Shown here one piece after another: positions 1-8,203 of a stretch of DNA of 64,000 bases (position 1 is its first letter; every line of letters starts with the position of its first letter). The notes under the pieces were generated by a model, which saw only the letters and a list, made by a program, of their open reading frames with translations, was not told where the DNA came from and did no database searches. This DNA comes from DASQLQ01 sp035629935 (GTDB lineage: Bacteria > Actinomycetota > CADDZG01 > WHSQ01): the NCBI GenBank assembly GCA_035629935.1, contig DASQLQ010000141.1, positions 1-64,000 on the forward strand, read 5' to 3'. The position numbers and the translations under genes are program-made.

Positions 1-131
1 CCTCCAAGGCGGCCGCAACGATCCTGGACACTTGGGAGACCACATGTGCAGCGTTCAAGCGCGTCGCCCCCGTGGCCGAAGTTGCTCGCCTCGAAGCTCT
101 GTTCGAGGGCACGGAAGTTTCCGCCGCTTAG
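1..131 (+). CDS. C-terminal tail of a truncated gene, identity unclear
   Basis: A frame open from the window edge runs 42 codons and ends in TAG at 129-131. It encodes a tail with the spacing A-x2-IL-x2-W-x6-F-x2-V-x-P followed by an acidic end (…FEGTEVSAA). That spacing faintly recalls the C-terminus of glutamate synthase large subunits, but the usual DY-R motif is missing, so this is only a guess. The stop overlaps the stop of the convergent udgB gene (shared bases 129-130), which fits a genuine gene end rather than random open frame. Confidence 0.45.
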   Translation, partial: SKAAATILDTWETTCAAFKRVAPVAEVARLEALFEGTEVSAA

Positions 132-814
132 TCGTTCGCGAGCTGTCGTGCGCGCAAGAACACGGCATCCATCATCGGTTCGGTCAGTTTTCCGGTGAAG
201 GTGTTCTGCTGGCTCGGGTGGTAGGAGCCGAGGAAGGCATAGGGCCCGATCTTCGTTTCGGCGAGATGGCCGAACTTGGGTTTGGGACGCACGGGATCGG
301 CCCCCGCCGTCACGCACGTCTTGATCGCGGCGTCCCACGCGAAGCCACCCAAAGCGACGATCACTTTCGTTCGTGCGAGCAAAGGCAACTCACGTACTAG
401 ATACCCAAGACACGTGTCCCGTTCCTCGATCGTGGGCTTGTTGGCCGGTGGTGCGCATCTCACCGGCGCCACTACGTAGACATCCTCGAGAACGAGACCG
501 TCGCCGGCGAAGATCGGTGGGCCGTGGTTCGCGAAGCCCGTGCGGTGCAGGGATCCGTAAAGCCAATCCCCGGACCTGTCCCCCGTGAACATCCGCCCCG
601 TCCGGTTACCTCCGTGAGCCGCCGGGGCAAGGCCCACGATCAAGACACGGGCATGCGGATCGCCGAAGGATGGCACCGGGCGCCCCCAGTAGGACTCCTG
701 GGCGAACGAAGCCCGCTTCTCCCTCGCCACCCGCTCCCTCCATTCGACCAAGCGGGGACACAGACGACAGGTCACTATCTCGGCCTGGAGTTGGTCTAGC
801 TCGGTATGGGACAC
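128..814 (-). CDS. udgB: Uracil-DNA glycosylase, family 5 (UdgB type)
   Basis: This 228-aa protein excises uracil and other deaminated bases from DNA at the start of base-excision repair. The N-terminal CRLC pair plus two later cysteines (in VRCAPP and DTCLGYL) form the four-cysteine Fe-S site of family 4/5 glycosylases. The motif GLAPAAHGGNRTGR is the family 5 active-site signature (family 4 has GEAPG), and GSYHPSQQNTFTGKL is the C-terminal motif. It starts at a GTG at 814. There is no Shine-Dalgarno sequence, but a CATAAT element lies 7 bases upstream, suggesting a leaderless message. It converges on the partial gene at 1-131. Confidence 0.93.
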   Translation of the reverse strand: MSHTELDQLQAEIVTCRLCPRLVEWRERVAREKRASFAQESYWGRPVPSFGDPHARVLIVGLAPAAHGGNRTGRMFTGDRSGDWLYGSLHRTGFANHGPPIFAGDGLVLEDVYVVAPVRCAPPANKPTIEERDTCLGYLVRELPLLARTKVIVALGGFAWDAAIKTCVTAGADPVRPKPKFGHLAETKIGPYAFLGSYHPSQQNTFTGKLTEPMMDAVFLRARQLAND

Positions 815-821
815 GGACTAG

Positions 822-827
822 ATTATG
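822..827 (-). promoter_or_regulatory. -10 element of a leaderless udgB promoter
   Basis: On the minus strand CATAAT (5 of 6 matches to TATAAT) is followed by 7 bases and then the GTG start of udgB. With no ribosome-binding site between them, transcription probably begins at or next to the start codon. Confidence 0.5.
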
Positions 828-902
828 GAAGACCGTAACGTTGAGCACCGCTGGAGCGTTCAAGAACCGACGGGGCAACAGGCAACTGACAGAGGAGCGG
901 GC

Positions 903-1772
903 ATGCACCTACGCAGGATCTTTATCTCCCTCACATCGGCAGCGATCTTTGCGGGGGCCGTGGTGCTCCCCGGGCAGGCAGCCCCCACCCTTGTGACCCT
1001 GCCGAAGCTGACCCTGGCCCAGGTGCAGGACCTAGCGCGAGTGGATGTCCCCCCGGCGGGCGTCGGCTTGCTCGTCCACGCGGACTTCCCGCCGACGAAA
1101 CCTCTCGAGGTTGCCGGTGATGCGTTCACGTCGATCACCCTCGATGTCACCTCCAAGGGAGTCGTCACCCGAAGCGCCACGCCGAAGAACTCAGGATCGG
1201 CGACCGATGAGAAGGTCGACGAGTGCACCGACCCCACGTTCGCTTCGGTCGGCAAGAGATGGTCGGCCCAGGACGTGCCCGTCGAGTTCGCCTTCAACCG
1301 GAAGTCGGTGCCGAGCTATCTCAGTCCGTGGCTCACGACTCGCTCCCTGAGGGAGGCACACCACGCGTGGGCGGAGACGAACACGAAGTGCTCGGATGAC
1401 GACGCCATCGAATTCAGTTTCAACTATGTGGGTGAGGTGAGTGCCCACATCAAGTACGACAACCTTAGTGTTGCCGACTTCGGAGAGCTCGATCACGCCA
1501 CGGCCATCTCCTACGTCTGGTACACGAACTCGAGGATCCGCGAGGTCGATCTGCGGTTCAACAAGAACTACATGTGGACCAATCGGCCGGGGATCCCCCG
1601 TTACAACGTCAAGAACGTTGCCGTACACGAGATCGGTCACCACCTTGGCCTTGACGACCTGACGAACCCGCACGGCTCGTTGACCATGTACGGGGTCGTG
1701 TCCAAAGGGGAGCTTCGCAAAACGACCCTTGGGCGCGGCGACGTCAAAGGTGCCGAGTTACTAACCCCTTAG
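903..1772 (+). CDS. Secreted zinc metalloprotease, metzincin-like (HExxHxxGxxD)
   Basis: A 289-aa exported protein. The start at 903 was chosen over an upstream in-frame ATG at 825 because it is preceded by AGAGGAG and opens a classic signal peptide (MHLRRIFISLTSAAIFAGAV, cleavage near AAP). The C-terminal part holds HEIGHHLGLDD at residues 242-252, the metzincin zinc site with H242, E243 and H246. The third ligand position is D252, as in snapalysin-type enzymes, where matrixins have His. SLTMYG shortly after fits the Met-turn. The N-terminal ~100 residues may be a propeptide or a binding region. The gene stands alone and ends 1 base from the convergent R2lox gene. The substrate is unknown. 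Confidence 0.82.
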   Translation: MHLRRIFISLTSAAIFAGAVVLPGQAAPTLVTLPKLTLAQVQDLARVDVPPAGVGLLVHADFPPTKPLEVAGDAFTSITLDVTSKGVVTRSATPKNSGSATDEKVDECTDPTFASVGKRWSAQDVPVEFAFNRKSVPSYLSPWLTTRSLREAHHAWAETNTKCSDDDAIEFSFNYVGEVSAHIKYDNLSVADFGELDHATAISYVWYTNSRIREVDLRFNKNYMWTNRPGIPRYNVKNVAVHEIGHHLGLDDLTNPHGSLTMYGVVSKGELRKTTLGRGDVKGAELLTP

Positions 1773-1773
1773 T

Positions 1774-2676
1774 TCAAGCGGCACCGATCGCCTGCAATCG
1801 TTTCGCCAGGGAATTCAGCGCGAACGCGCTGAGATCGTCCGGCCCATAGGGAAGTGGATCGAAGTAGCTGAGATCGCCGTCCGGTGGCTCGATCACCGAC
1901 AGCCCGATAGGCGTGAACTCCTGGACTTTGTGGTTGATGGTGTCTAGGAAACGACGATCTCTATCGACCATCTCCTTCAAGAAACGCACGCCGAAGCCAA
2001 CGTGTCGGGATTCGTCCCGGGCGACGGCAGTGAATCCCTGGCGGAAACCCGGGAGCAACCCGTTCTCCCGCGTGAAGTTGAGCAAGAAACGCTGACCGGT
2101 TAGAGCGAGGGTCGCCTCGATAAGGATGTGGTACAGCACCACCCCCTCGACCAATGCGTCGAGGTCGTGCGGCCGCTCGCGGATCGCGTCCGCGGCGGCC
2201 GGGAGCATCTCGAGCAAGAGCGTGCGGAAACCCGGATTCAATCGATCGACCTGGGCCGCCAGCCGGGAGCTCATATCAACGCCTTCTTCGTCCAACACCT
2301 CCTGATAGAAGAGGTCGAAGAAGACGGTGTGTCTAGCCTCGTCGACGAGCTGGGTCGCCAGGAAGACCTGGTGCTCCTCCGTGGGGGCCGCGTCGACGAA
2401 CGGGACGAGACTGCGTGTGACTTGCTCCTCCCCCACATAGAACGAAGCGAGACCCCACAGCAGCGATCGCTTCAGGTCCTCGGGTATCTCCTGTGTCCAT
2501 TGACGGTGGTCTTCCGAGAAATCGATGGAGCTCGACTCCCATTGCTGGCGCTCCCACCGGTAATAGAGATCCCGGTAGTTGGGAGGGGGCCGGTCCATCG
2601 CTTCGAGCACGTCATCGATCGGGATGTCACCCAAAGCCTTCAGTTCGGCGTTCGCGGCAACTTCGACAGAGTTCAT
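1774..2676 (-). CDS. R2-like ligand-binding oxidase (R2lox) / ferritin-like di-metal protein
   Basis: This 300-residue protein has the ferritin-like four-helix fold of ribonucleotide reductase R2 and matches the R2lox subgroup (Mn/Fe oxidases such as Mycobacterium Rv0233) in layout. Counting from the GTG at 2679, the six metal ligands are E84 (YVGEEQVT), E114 and H117 (DEARH), E188 (YHILIEATLALTG), E223 and H226 (DESRH). The Val and Tyr that form the unique R2lox ether cross-link are also present, V87 and Y183. Its natural substrate is unknown in any organism. The start is ambiguous: GTG 2679 overlaps the stop of the ABC ATPase gene, ATG 2676 follows directly. It is the last gene of the amino-acid transporter block. 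No RNR R1 gene lies nearby, arguing against a ribonucleotide reductase role. Confidence 0.85.
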   Translation of the reverse strand: MNSVEVAANAELKALGDIPIDDVLEAMDRPPPNYRDLYYRWERQQWESSSIDFSEDHRQWTQEIPEDLKRSLLWGLASFYVGEEQVTRSLVPFVDAAPTEEHQVFLATQLVDEARHTVFFDLFYQEVLDEEGVDMSSRLAAQVDRLNPGFRTLLLEMLPAAADAIRERPHDLDALVEGVVLYHILIEATLALTGQRFLLNFTRENGLLPGFRQGFTAVARDESRHVGFGVRFLKEMVDRDRRFLDTINHKVQEFTPIGLSVIEPPDGDLSYFDPLPYGPDDLSAFALNSLAKRLQAIGAA

Positions 2677-2678
2677 CA

Positions 2679-3425
2679 CTACAGAACGTGAGATAGGAAC
2701 GCTTTCGTTCGTTCGTCCCGAGGGTTGGCGAATATCTCTTTGGGGACTCCGTCCTCGACGATGGAGCCATCGACCATGAACAACAACCTGTTCCCCACTT
2801 GGCGGGCGAACCCCATCTCGTGTGTGACGACGACCATCGTCATCCCTTGGTCGGCCAACTCTTTCATCGTGTCCAAGACTTCCTTGACGAGCTCGGGGTC
2901 CAGGGCCGAAGTTACCTCGTCGAACAGCATGAGCTTCGGGCGCATGGCAAGAGCCCTGGCTATAGCGACCCGCTGCTGCTGCCCGCCCGACAGCTGGCCT
3001 GGATACGCGTCGGCCTTGTGATCCAAGCCCACGTGTGTGAGCTGCTCCATCGCCCGGTCATTGGCTTCATCGGAGTCAAGTTTCAGAACCTTCTCGAGGG
3101 CCAGAGTGATGTTGTCCATAGCGGTCTTGTGCGGGAAGAGGTTGAACCCCTGGAACACGATCCCGATGTGCGTGCGGATCTTGTTCAGATCGACTCGCAC
3201 GTCGGTGAGATCGGTGTCCTGAAAGAAGACTCTGCCTTCGGTCGGCTCCTCCAAGAGGTTGATCACGCGCAGGAGCGTCGACTTCCCCGAGCCCGATGGC
3301 CCGATCACCACTACCACTTGACCCTTGTCGATATCGAGGTCGATCCCCCTTAGAACGTGGAGGTCGCCGAACCATTTGTGGATGCCTTCGAGGCGAACCA
3401 GATGCCCATTCCCTTCGGTCGTCAC
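2679..3425 (-). CDS. Polar amino acid ABC transporter, ATP-binding subunit (GlnQ/HisP family)
   Basis: This 248-aa ATPase powers import by the permease and binding protein encoded just upstream. Walker A is GPSGSGKST (about residues 42-50), the ABC signature is LSGGQQQRVAIARALAM, Walker B is LMLFDEVTSALD, and the switch histidine lies in VVTHEMGF. Length and motif set are typical of the polar amino acid uptake (PAAT) family. It overlaps the permease gene by 4 bases and the R2lox start by 1 base when GTG is used, so tight co-translation is likely. The exact amino acid cannot be told from the sequence. Confidence 0.93.
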   Translation of the reverse strand: MTTEGNGHLVRLEGIHKWFGDLHVLRGIDLDIDKGQVVVVIGPSGSGKSTLLRVINLLEEPTEGRVFFQDTDLTDVRVDLNKIRTHIGIVFQGFNLFPHKTAMDNITLALEKVLKLDSDEANDRAMEQLTHVGLDHKADAYPGQLSGGQQQRVAIARALAMRPKLMLFDEVTSALDPELVKEVLDTMKELADQGMTMVVVTHEMGFARQVGNRLLFMVDGSIVEDGVPKEIFANPRDERTKAFLSHVL

Positions 3426-4507
3426 GCCGTCACCCCCACGAGCCCACTGCGCAGCCTCTTCTCGACCGCATTAACGATCCGGATCAGAGGAAGCGTTACG
3501 GCGAGATAGCCCAGGGCCGTAACGATCAAGAACGTAGCGTTTCCGAAGTTAGCGACTCCAAAGTTCCCCCACGACATGAGATCCCGCTGGACGGCGGTGA
3601 GACCAAGAACCAACACCAGAGACGTGTCCTTGATGAGGATCACGAACTCGTTCAGCAACGGCGGGATAACCCTTCTGATCGCCTGCGGAACCACTGCGTA
3701 GCGCATCGCCTGCATGTACGACATGCCCAGTCCGCGGGCAGCCTCTAGCTGCCCACGCTCGATCGATTGGATCCCAGCGCGGAAAACCTCTGCGGCGTAG
3801 GCAGCGGTGTTGAGGCTGAGGGCGATCGCGGCCGCCGTATAGGTCGGAATCTGGATCCGTAGACCGAGTGGGAGCCCGACGCCGATGAAGATGATCTGCC
3901 ACACGAGCGGGGTGCCCCTGAAGATGTTGATGTAGATGCGCGCCGGCGCTCGAACTACCGCTCGCTTCGAGATAGCGAGCACGGCCAGGATGAGGCCGAG
4001 CACGATGCCGAAGAACTGACCGGTGAACGCGAGAAAGACGGTGTTCTTGATCGCGTTCAGGAAGGTGTCCATATGGGGGGCCAGCGCCGCAAAGTCGAGG
4101 TAGTTGAGTGCGAAGACCTCGACGTTGCCGCCGGAGAACCACAACAGGAAAGACGAGAGCTGGATGGCCTGGATCCCCATGAACCCGCCGGCCAGACATT
4201 CCTCCCGACTGACGTTCGTTTGCATCCTGCGGTGGGACGGGAAGCCGATCAATGCCGCGGCGATACCTCCGAACAATCCCACCAGCAGGACCCCACGGAA
4301 CGCCCCTGACTTGAAAGCTGCGACGAGGGTGTCCACCGGCGTCCAGCCCGTGAGAGTGATAGCGATGGGCGCACCCAGAAGGACCGTCGCCAGCGACGCG
4401 GCCCCCAGTCCCAGCACGGCTAGGGAGAAAGGCGTGCTTTGGGAGAGGGCCCAGGACAGACCCCTGTCGGGTCGAGTCTCCCCTGTCGATCTAGCGGCTT
4501 TGCTCAC
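3422..4507 (-). CDS. Polar amino acid ABC transporter, permease subunit
   Basis: A 361-aa integral membrane protein of the HisM/GlnP family. The C-terminal ~230 residues carry the binding-protein-dependent transport domain, with the EAA-type loop (QLEAARGLGMSYMQAMRYAV) that docks onto the ATPase. The N-terminal ~130 residues are an extra region with about three membrane segments before the TMD, making the protein longer than most single PAAT permeases. It starts at GTG 4507 behind GGAGGT. The start lies just after the hairpin that separates it from the binding-protein gene. Confidence 0.92.
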   Translation of the reverse strand: MSKAARSTGETRPDRGLSWALSQSTPFSLAVLGLGAASLATVLLGAPIAITLTGWTPVDTLVAAFKSGAFRGVLLVGLFGGIAAALIGFPSHRRMQTNVSREECLAGGFMGIQAIQLSSFLLWFSGGNVEVFALNYLDFAALAPHMDTFLNAIKNTVFLAFTGQFFGIVLGLILAVLAISKRAVVRAPARIYINIFRGTPLVWQIIFIGVGLPLGLRIQIPTYTAAAIALSLNTAAYAAEVFRAGIQSIERGQLEAARGLGMSYMQAMRYAVVPQAIRRVIPPLLNEFVILIKDTSLVLVLGLTAVQRDLMSWGNFGVANFGNATFLIVTALGYLAVTLPLIRIVNAVEKRLRSGLVGVTA

Positions 4508-4521
4508 CCATTACCTCCGAT

Positions 4522-4558
4522 GACGAAGCCCGCGCTCACATCAAGCGCGGGCTTCGTC
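4522..4558 (-). promoter_or_regulatory. Intercistronic hairpin after the polar amino acid binding-protein gene
   Basis: Perfect 15-bp inverted repeat (arms 4522-4536 and 4544-4558, 7-base loop) between the binding-protein stop and the permease start. There is no T-run on the minus-strand side, so it is unlikely to be a full terminator. It more probably stabilises the upstream message or lets only part of transcription through, giving excess binding protein over permease. Confidence 0.7.
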
Positions 4559-4573
4559 CAAGATCCTTTAGTT

Positions 4574-5467
4574 CTATTCGGACGCGTACTCGGGCAAGTC
4601 CTGCTCCGGGAAGTACTTCAGGAAGATCTCGGCGAACGTTCCGTCGTCGAACATCTCCTGCAGAGCCTCATCGATCGCGTCTTTCAGCTCGACGTTCTCC
4701 TTCGATACGCCGATGGCATATTCCTCTCCGGTATCGACTTGCTGGACGACTTCGAGGTTGTCCTTGCCTTTGATCGACTCGATCGATACGGGAAGGTCGT
4801 TGAACACTGCAACCACCTGGCCGGCCTGCAATGCCTGGTACATCTGCGGCGCCTGGGCGAACTGGACGAGCTCGGCCCCCGTCAGCTCCTTCTCGGCATA
4901 GAAGGCTCCCGTCGTACCCCGTTGCACGGCTACACGAGCGCCCTCCGGTAGGTCGTCAACTGTCTGGATGTCGGCGTTCTGGGTGGTGTCGATCGCCAGC
5001 GATTGCAGCGAGGGGTAGTACGGGGCAGTGAAATCGACCCGCTTCTTACGTTCTGCAACGGTCTCTGCCGCCGGCGAGCCATCGGGCGCGTACGCGGTGA
5101 CGGCTGCAACGATGATGTCGAAGCGGGCCCCGGACTGGAGCTGCTGGAAGATCGTATCGAAGTTGGTCGAGATCCAATCCTCGTCCGCGTTCTCGAGTCC
5201 GAGACGGCTGGCGATCTCGCGCACCAGGTCGACGTCGAACCCGGTCAGGTTGCCGTCGTCGTCTTCGAACTCGAACGGCGGATAAGGGATATCCGACCCG
5301 ACGGTTAGATGCCCGTCCAGAGCGAGTGTGAAGTTGTGCTCGGGAGCATGTGTCTCGTCCCCACTGCCCCCCGGCGGGGTCTCTTCTGCGCTGCCGCAAG
5401 CGGCGAGCACCAGGGCCGACAACACAGCGATTGACAGCATGGTGAGCCAACGTCTTTGCATTTTCAT
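4574..5467 (-). CDS. Polar amino acid ABC transporter, substrate-binding lipoprotein
   Basis: This 297-aa protein begins with a lipoprotein signal (MKMQRRWLTMLSIAVLSALV then LAAC lipobox, Cys about residue 24), followed by a family 3 solute-binding fold. Recognisable pieces are LTVGSDIPYPPFEF, GFDVDLVREIASRLG, and the hinge-region segment EGARVAVQRGTTGAFYAEK. It captures an amino acid outside the membrane and delivers it to the permease at 3422-4507. Its ATG overlaps the livF stop (ATGA), an unusual coupling of a PAAT gene to a branched-chain transporter gene. The ligand is not predictable from the sequence. Confidence 0.92.
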   Translation of the reverse strand: MKMQRRWLTMLSIAVLSALVLAACGSAEETPPGGSGDETHAPEHNFTLALDGHLTVGSDIPYPPFEFEDDDGNLTGFDVDLVREIASRLGLENADEDWISTNFDTIFQQLQSGARFDIIVAAVTAYAPDGSPAAETVAERKKRVDFTAPYYPSLQSLAIDTTQNADIQTVDDLPEGARVAVQRGTTGAFYAEKELTGAELVQFAQAPQMYQALQAGQVVAVFNDLPVSIESIKGKDNLEVVQQVDTGEEYAIGVSKENVELKDAIDEALQEMFDDGTFAEIFLKYFPEQDLPEYASE

Positions 5468-6189
5468 TCCTCCCCGAGGTACGCCTTGCGCACCTGATCA
5501 TTGCCCAACAATTTCTTAGCGTCATCCTCAAGAACAATCTCACCCGTCTCGATGACATAGCCCCGGTCTGCGGTCTGTAACGCCATCTGGGCGTTCTGCT
5601 CGATCAGCAGAACGGGGATCCCCTCCGCGTTGATCTCCTCGACGACTGAGAAAACAGTCTCCACCAACTGCGGGGCGAGACCCATCGAAGGCTCGTCCAG
5701 CATCAACAAGCGCGGCTTGCTCATCAGAGCCCGCCCGATCGCGAGCATCTGCTGCTCGCCGCCGGAGAGAGTCCCACCGGCCTGCTTGCGGCGCTCCTTC
5801 AGGCGGGGGAAGAGTTGGAACACGCGGTCGGTGATGTCTTGGAACTCTTGTTTGGTGCCGTGAGCGCGGAAGGCGCCCATCAGGAGGTTCTCCTGGACCG
5901 ACATGTTCGGGAAGATGTGTCGCCCTTCGGGGACCTGGATCAGGCCGCGTTGGACGACCTCGTCGCTACGAAGACCGGTGAGGTCCTCGCCTTCGAAGAC
6001 GATGCTTCCCTCGCTGGGGCCGTGAACCATCGAGATCGCTCTCAGGGTGGTGGTCTTGCCGGCGCCGTTACCTCCGATGAGGGTGACGATCTCGCCTTCG
6101 TTCACCTTGAGGTCGACGCCTTTGACCGCCTCGATAACTCCGTAGCGGATCCGCACCTCTTTCAGCTCGAGCAGGGTTTTACCCGCCAC
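5464..6189 (-). CDS. livF: Branched-chain-type amino acid ABC transporter ATPase LivF
   Basis: The 241-aa second ATPase of a HAAT-family importer. Walker A is GGNGAGKTT, the signature LSGGEQQMLAIGRALM, Walker B LLMLDEPSMGLAP, and the H-loop equivalent lies in VLLIEQN, all typical of LivF. The start was set at GTG 6189, which has AAGGAGG upstream. A longer in-frame version from 6243 would overlap livG far more and adds a non-conserved stretch. It overlaps livG by 11 bases and the next gene (the polar amino acid binding protein) by 4. Confidence 0.92.
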   Translation of the reverse strand: MAGKTLLELKEVRIRYGVIEAVKGVDLKVNEGEIVTLIGGNGAGKTTTLRAISMVHGPSEGSIVFEGEDLTGLRSDEVVQRGLIQVPEGRHIFPNMSVQENLLMGAFRAHGTKQEFQDITDRVFQLFPRLKERRKQAGGTLSGGEQQMLAIGRALMSKPRLLMLDEPSMGLAPQLVETVFSVVEEINAEGIPVLLIEQNAQMALQTADRGYVIETGEIVLEDDAKKLLGNDQVRKAYLGEE

Positions 6190-7015
6190 CGGGGTCCTCC
6201 TTGTTGTCTGAAGCGGCGCCCTGCCCATCCGAGACTGCGGCATTCCCTCCCGCTCCGGAACCGAGGTAGGCCTCGATCACCTTCGGGTTCTTCTGGACCT
6301 CTTCGGGCTGTCCGTAGGCGATCAGCTCGCCGTGGTCCAGAACCGCTACCCGATCGGACAGTCCCATAACGACCTTCATGTCGTGCTCGATCAACAGAAC
6401 CGTTATGCCGCTGTCACGGATCTTGCGGACCAGGTCGCGCAAACCGTTCTTCTCGACCGGGTTCATCCCGGCGGCCGGCTCGTCCAATAACAGCAGCGTC
6501 GGCTTGGTGCCGAGAGCCCGGGCGATCTCGAGACGCCTCTGGTCGCCGTAGGAGAGGTTCTTGGCCAGGTCGTTCGCGTACTTCCTCAATCCGCAGTACT
6601 CAAGGAGCTCGAGTGACTTGTCCTCGCCTTCGGTCTCCTCTCGCCGGTGACGCGGGCTGCGGAACAAAGCGCCGAACACGCTCGTCTGGTGGCGAGCATC
6701 GACCCCGATGAAGACGTTCTCCATCGCAGTCATGTTCGGAAAGAGGCGGATCTGTTGGAACGTCCGGCAGATACCCAGGTCGACGATCTGATCAGGCCGC
6801 TTTCCCGTGATCGCGCCCCCCGCGAAAGTCACCTGGCCACCGGTCGGGGTGTAGACGCCGGTGACGCAGTTGAACATCGTCGTCTTACCGGCGCCGTTGG
6901 GACCGATGAGCCCGAAGATCTCGCCTTCCATGATCTCGAAGTTGACGTTCGAGAGAGCCTTCAGACCACCGAACTCCATCGTGACGCCGTCGATCTTGAG
7001 GAAGACGTTAGCCAT
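6179..7015 (-). CDS. livG: Branched-chain-type amino acid ABC transporter ATPase LivG
   Basis: The 278-aa first ATPase of the HAAT importer. It shows Walker A GPNGAGKTT, the LivG-specific insert ending in GICRTFQQIRLFPNMTAMENV, signature LSYGDQRRLEIARAL, Walker B LLLLDEPAAGMNP, and the LivG C-terminal motif VIEAYLGSG. The Gly-rich, Asp-rich last ~20 residues lie beyond the conserved domain. ATG 7015 directly abuts the livM stop. With LivF it forms the ATPase pair of the importer. Confidence 0.93.
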   Translation of the reverse strand: MANVFLKIDGVTMEFGGLKALSNVNFEIMEGEIFGLIGPNGAGKTTMFNCVTGVYTPTGGQVTFAGGAITGKRPDQIVDLGICRTFQQIRLFPNMTAMENVFIGVDARHQTSVFGALFRSPRHRREETEGEDKSLELLEYCGLRKYANDLAKNLSYGDQRRLEIARALGTKPTLLLLDEPAAGMNPVEKNGLRDLVRKIRDSGITVLLIEHDMKVVMGLSDRVAVLDHGELIAYGQPEEVQKNPKVIEAYLGSGAGGNAAVSDGQGAASDNKEDPGGG

Positions 7016-8203
7016 CTACTTGCTCTCCGCCACGACGTCGGCTGCGATGGCGGTACCGGCCGTTCCGCTGCCTTCCATGAGCTCGGTCCTACGTCTCTTC
7101 GCCGCCAACAAGCCGCCGGGTCGGTAGATCATCACCACGATAAGCAGCAAGCCGAAGATCGCGATACGTCCGGTTTCGATATCGAACCCGAAGGGAGTAG
7201 CGCCACCCGATGTCTCCCGGACGATCTCCGGGAGCGCGATGACCAACGCTGCACCCAGCACGGCCCCCGAGATACTGCCCAGTCCCCCGATCACGACGGC
7301 GCACAGGACGAGGATGGACAGTAGGAGTGGGAATGAGTTAGGTGCGATATATGAGATCTTCGTAGCGTAGATCCAACCGGCGACACCGCTCGTCGATGCT
7401 CCGATCACGAAAGCCAGGACCTTCATCTTGGTCACGGGAACACCCATCGCGGCCGCAGCCACCTCGTCTTCTCGGATCGCAGCCCAGTACCTGCCCACAC
7501 GCGAGTTGTCCAAGTGTCTGATCATCAAAACTGCCAAGAGGATGCCGGGTATCAGTAAGAACCACCAATAGAGCTTCGTCTCCAGCCCGAAGTCCAGGTT
7601 CAGTCCGAAGAGATGGATCGAGGGGTTCGGGATTCCCGGGATGCCTCGGGAGCCGTTCGTGATCGTGAGGTTGTTGGCCGTCTGGCGAACGATCTCGTGG
7701 AAACCAAGCGTCACGATGGCCAGATAGTCGCCCCGCAGACGCAAGGTCGGCACGCCGAGGGCGAATCCGGCGAGCATGGCGATGATCACCGCGAACGGCA
7801 GGGCCGCCCACGGGGACCACTCAACTATGTGGAACTGTCCGACGTTGCCGGATGCCGTCATCAACGCCGCCGTGTACGAACCGAGCATGAAGAACGCTAC
7901 GTATCCGAGGTCGAGCAGTCCAGCGAGGCCCACCACAACGCTCAATCCGAGCGCGAGGAGGATCCAGTAGCCGGTGTTGAAGAGGATCTCGATCCCGAAG
8001 AAGCCCGTAAGACCGATCGTCGATAGCGGGAATACCTCTTTCTCCATCGCCAGGGGGATGAGAGCGAGAAGTGCCGCAGCTAGGAGGTACTTGAAGATCT
8101 TCAGTCCGATGCGTGCGGGACCGCTGAGCCCCCCTTCCCACTCCCGGTATTTGTCGACCGGCACCTTGAGGCGATCGAGCTGAGTACGCATCGCTGTAGC
8201 CAT
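7016..8203 (-). CDS. livM: Branched-chain-type amino acid ABC transporter permease LivM
   Basis: A 395-aa polytopic permease of the LivM family. Hydrophobic helices fill most of the protein, and the family motifs GYVAFFMLGSYTAA, LRLRGDYLAIVTLGFHEIVR and GRYWAAIREDEVAAAAMGV are visible. The start at ATG 8203 is favoured because it shares a base with the livH stop (TGATG). An in-frame extension to 8290 would run 88 bases into livH. It pairs with LivH to form the membrane channel. Confidence 0.92.
   Translation of the reverse strand: MATAMRTQLDRLKVPVDKYREWEGGLSGPARIGLKIFKYLLAAALLALIPLAMEKEVFPLSTIGLTGFFGIEILFNTGYWILLALGLSVVVGLAGLLDLGYVAFFMLGSYTAALMTASGNVGQFHIVEWSPWAALPFAVIIAMLAGFALGVPTLRLRGDYLAIVTLGFHEIVRQTANNLTITNGSRGIPGIPNPSIHLFGLNLDFGLETKLYWWFLLIPGILLAVLMIRHLDNSRVGRYWAAIREDEVAAAAMGVPVTKMKVLAFVIGASTSGVAGWIYATKISYIAPNSFPLLLSILVLCAVVIGGLGSISGAVLGAALVIALPEIVRETSGGATPFGFDIETGRIAIFGLLLIVVMIYRPGGLLAAKRRRTELMEGSGTAGTAIAADVVAESK

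Noticed and set aside
1774..2679. Ribonucleotide reductase beta subunit
   Set aside because: The fold is shared, but the Val/Tyr cross-link pair and the absence of an R1 gene point to R2lox.
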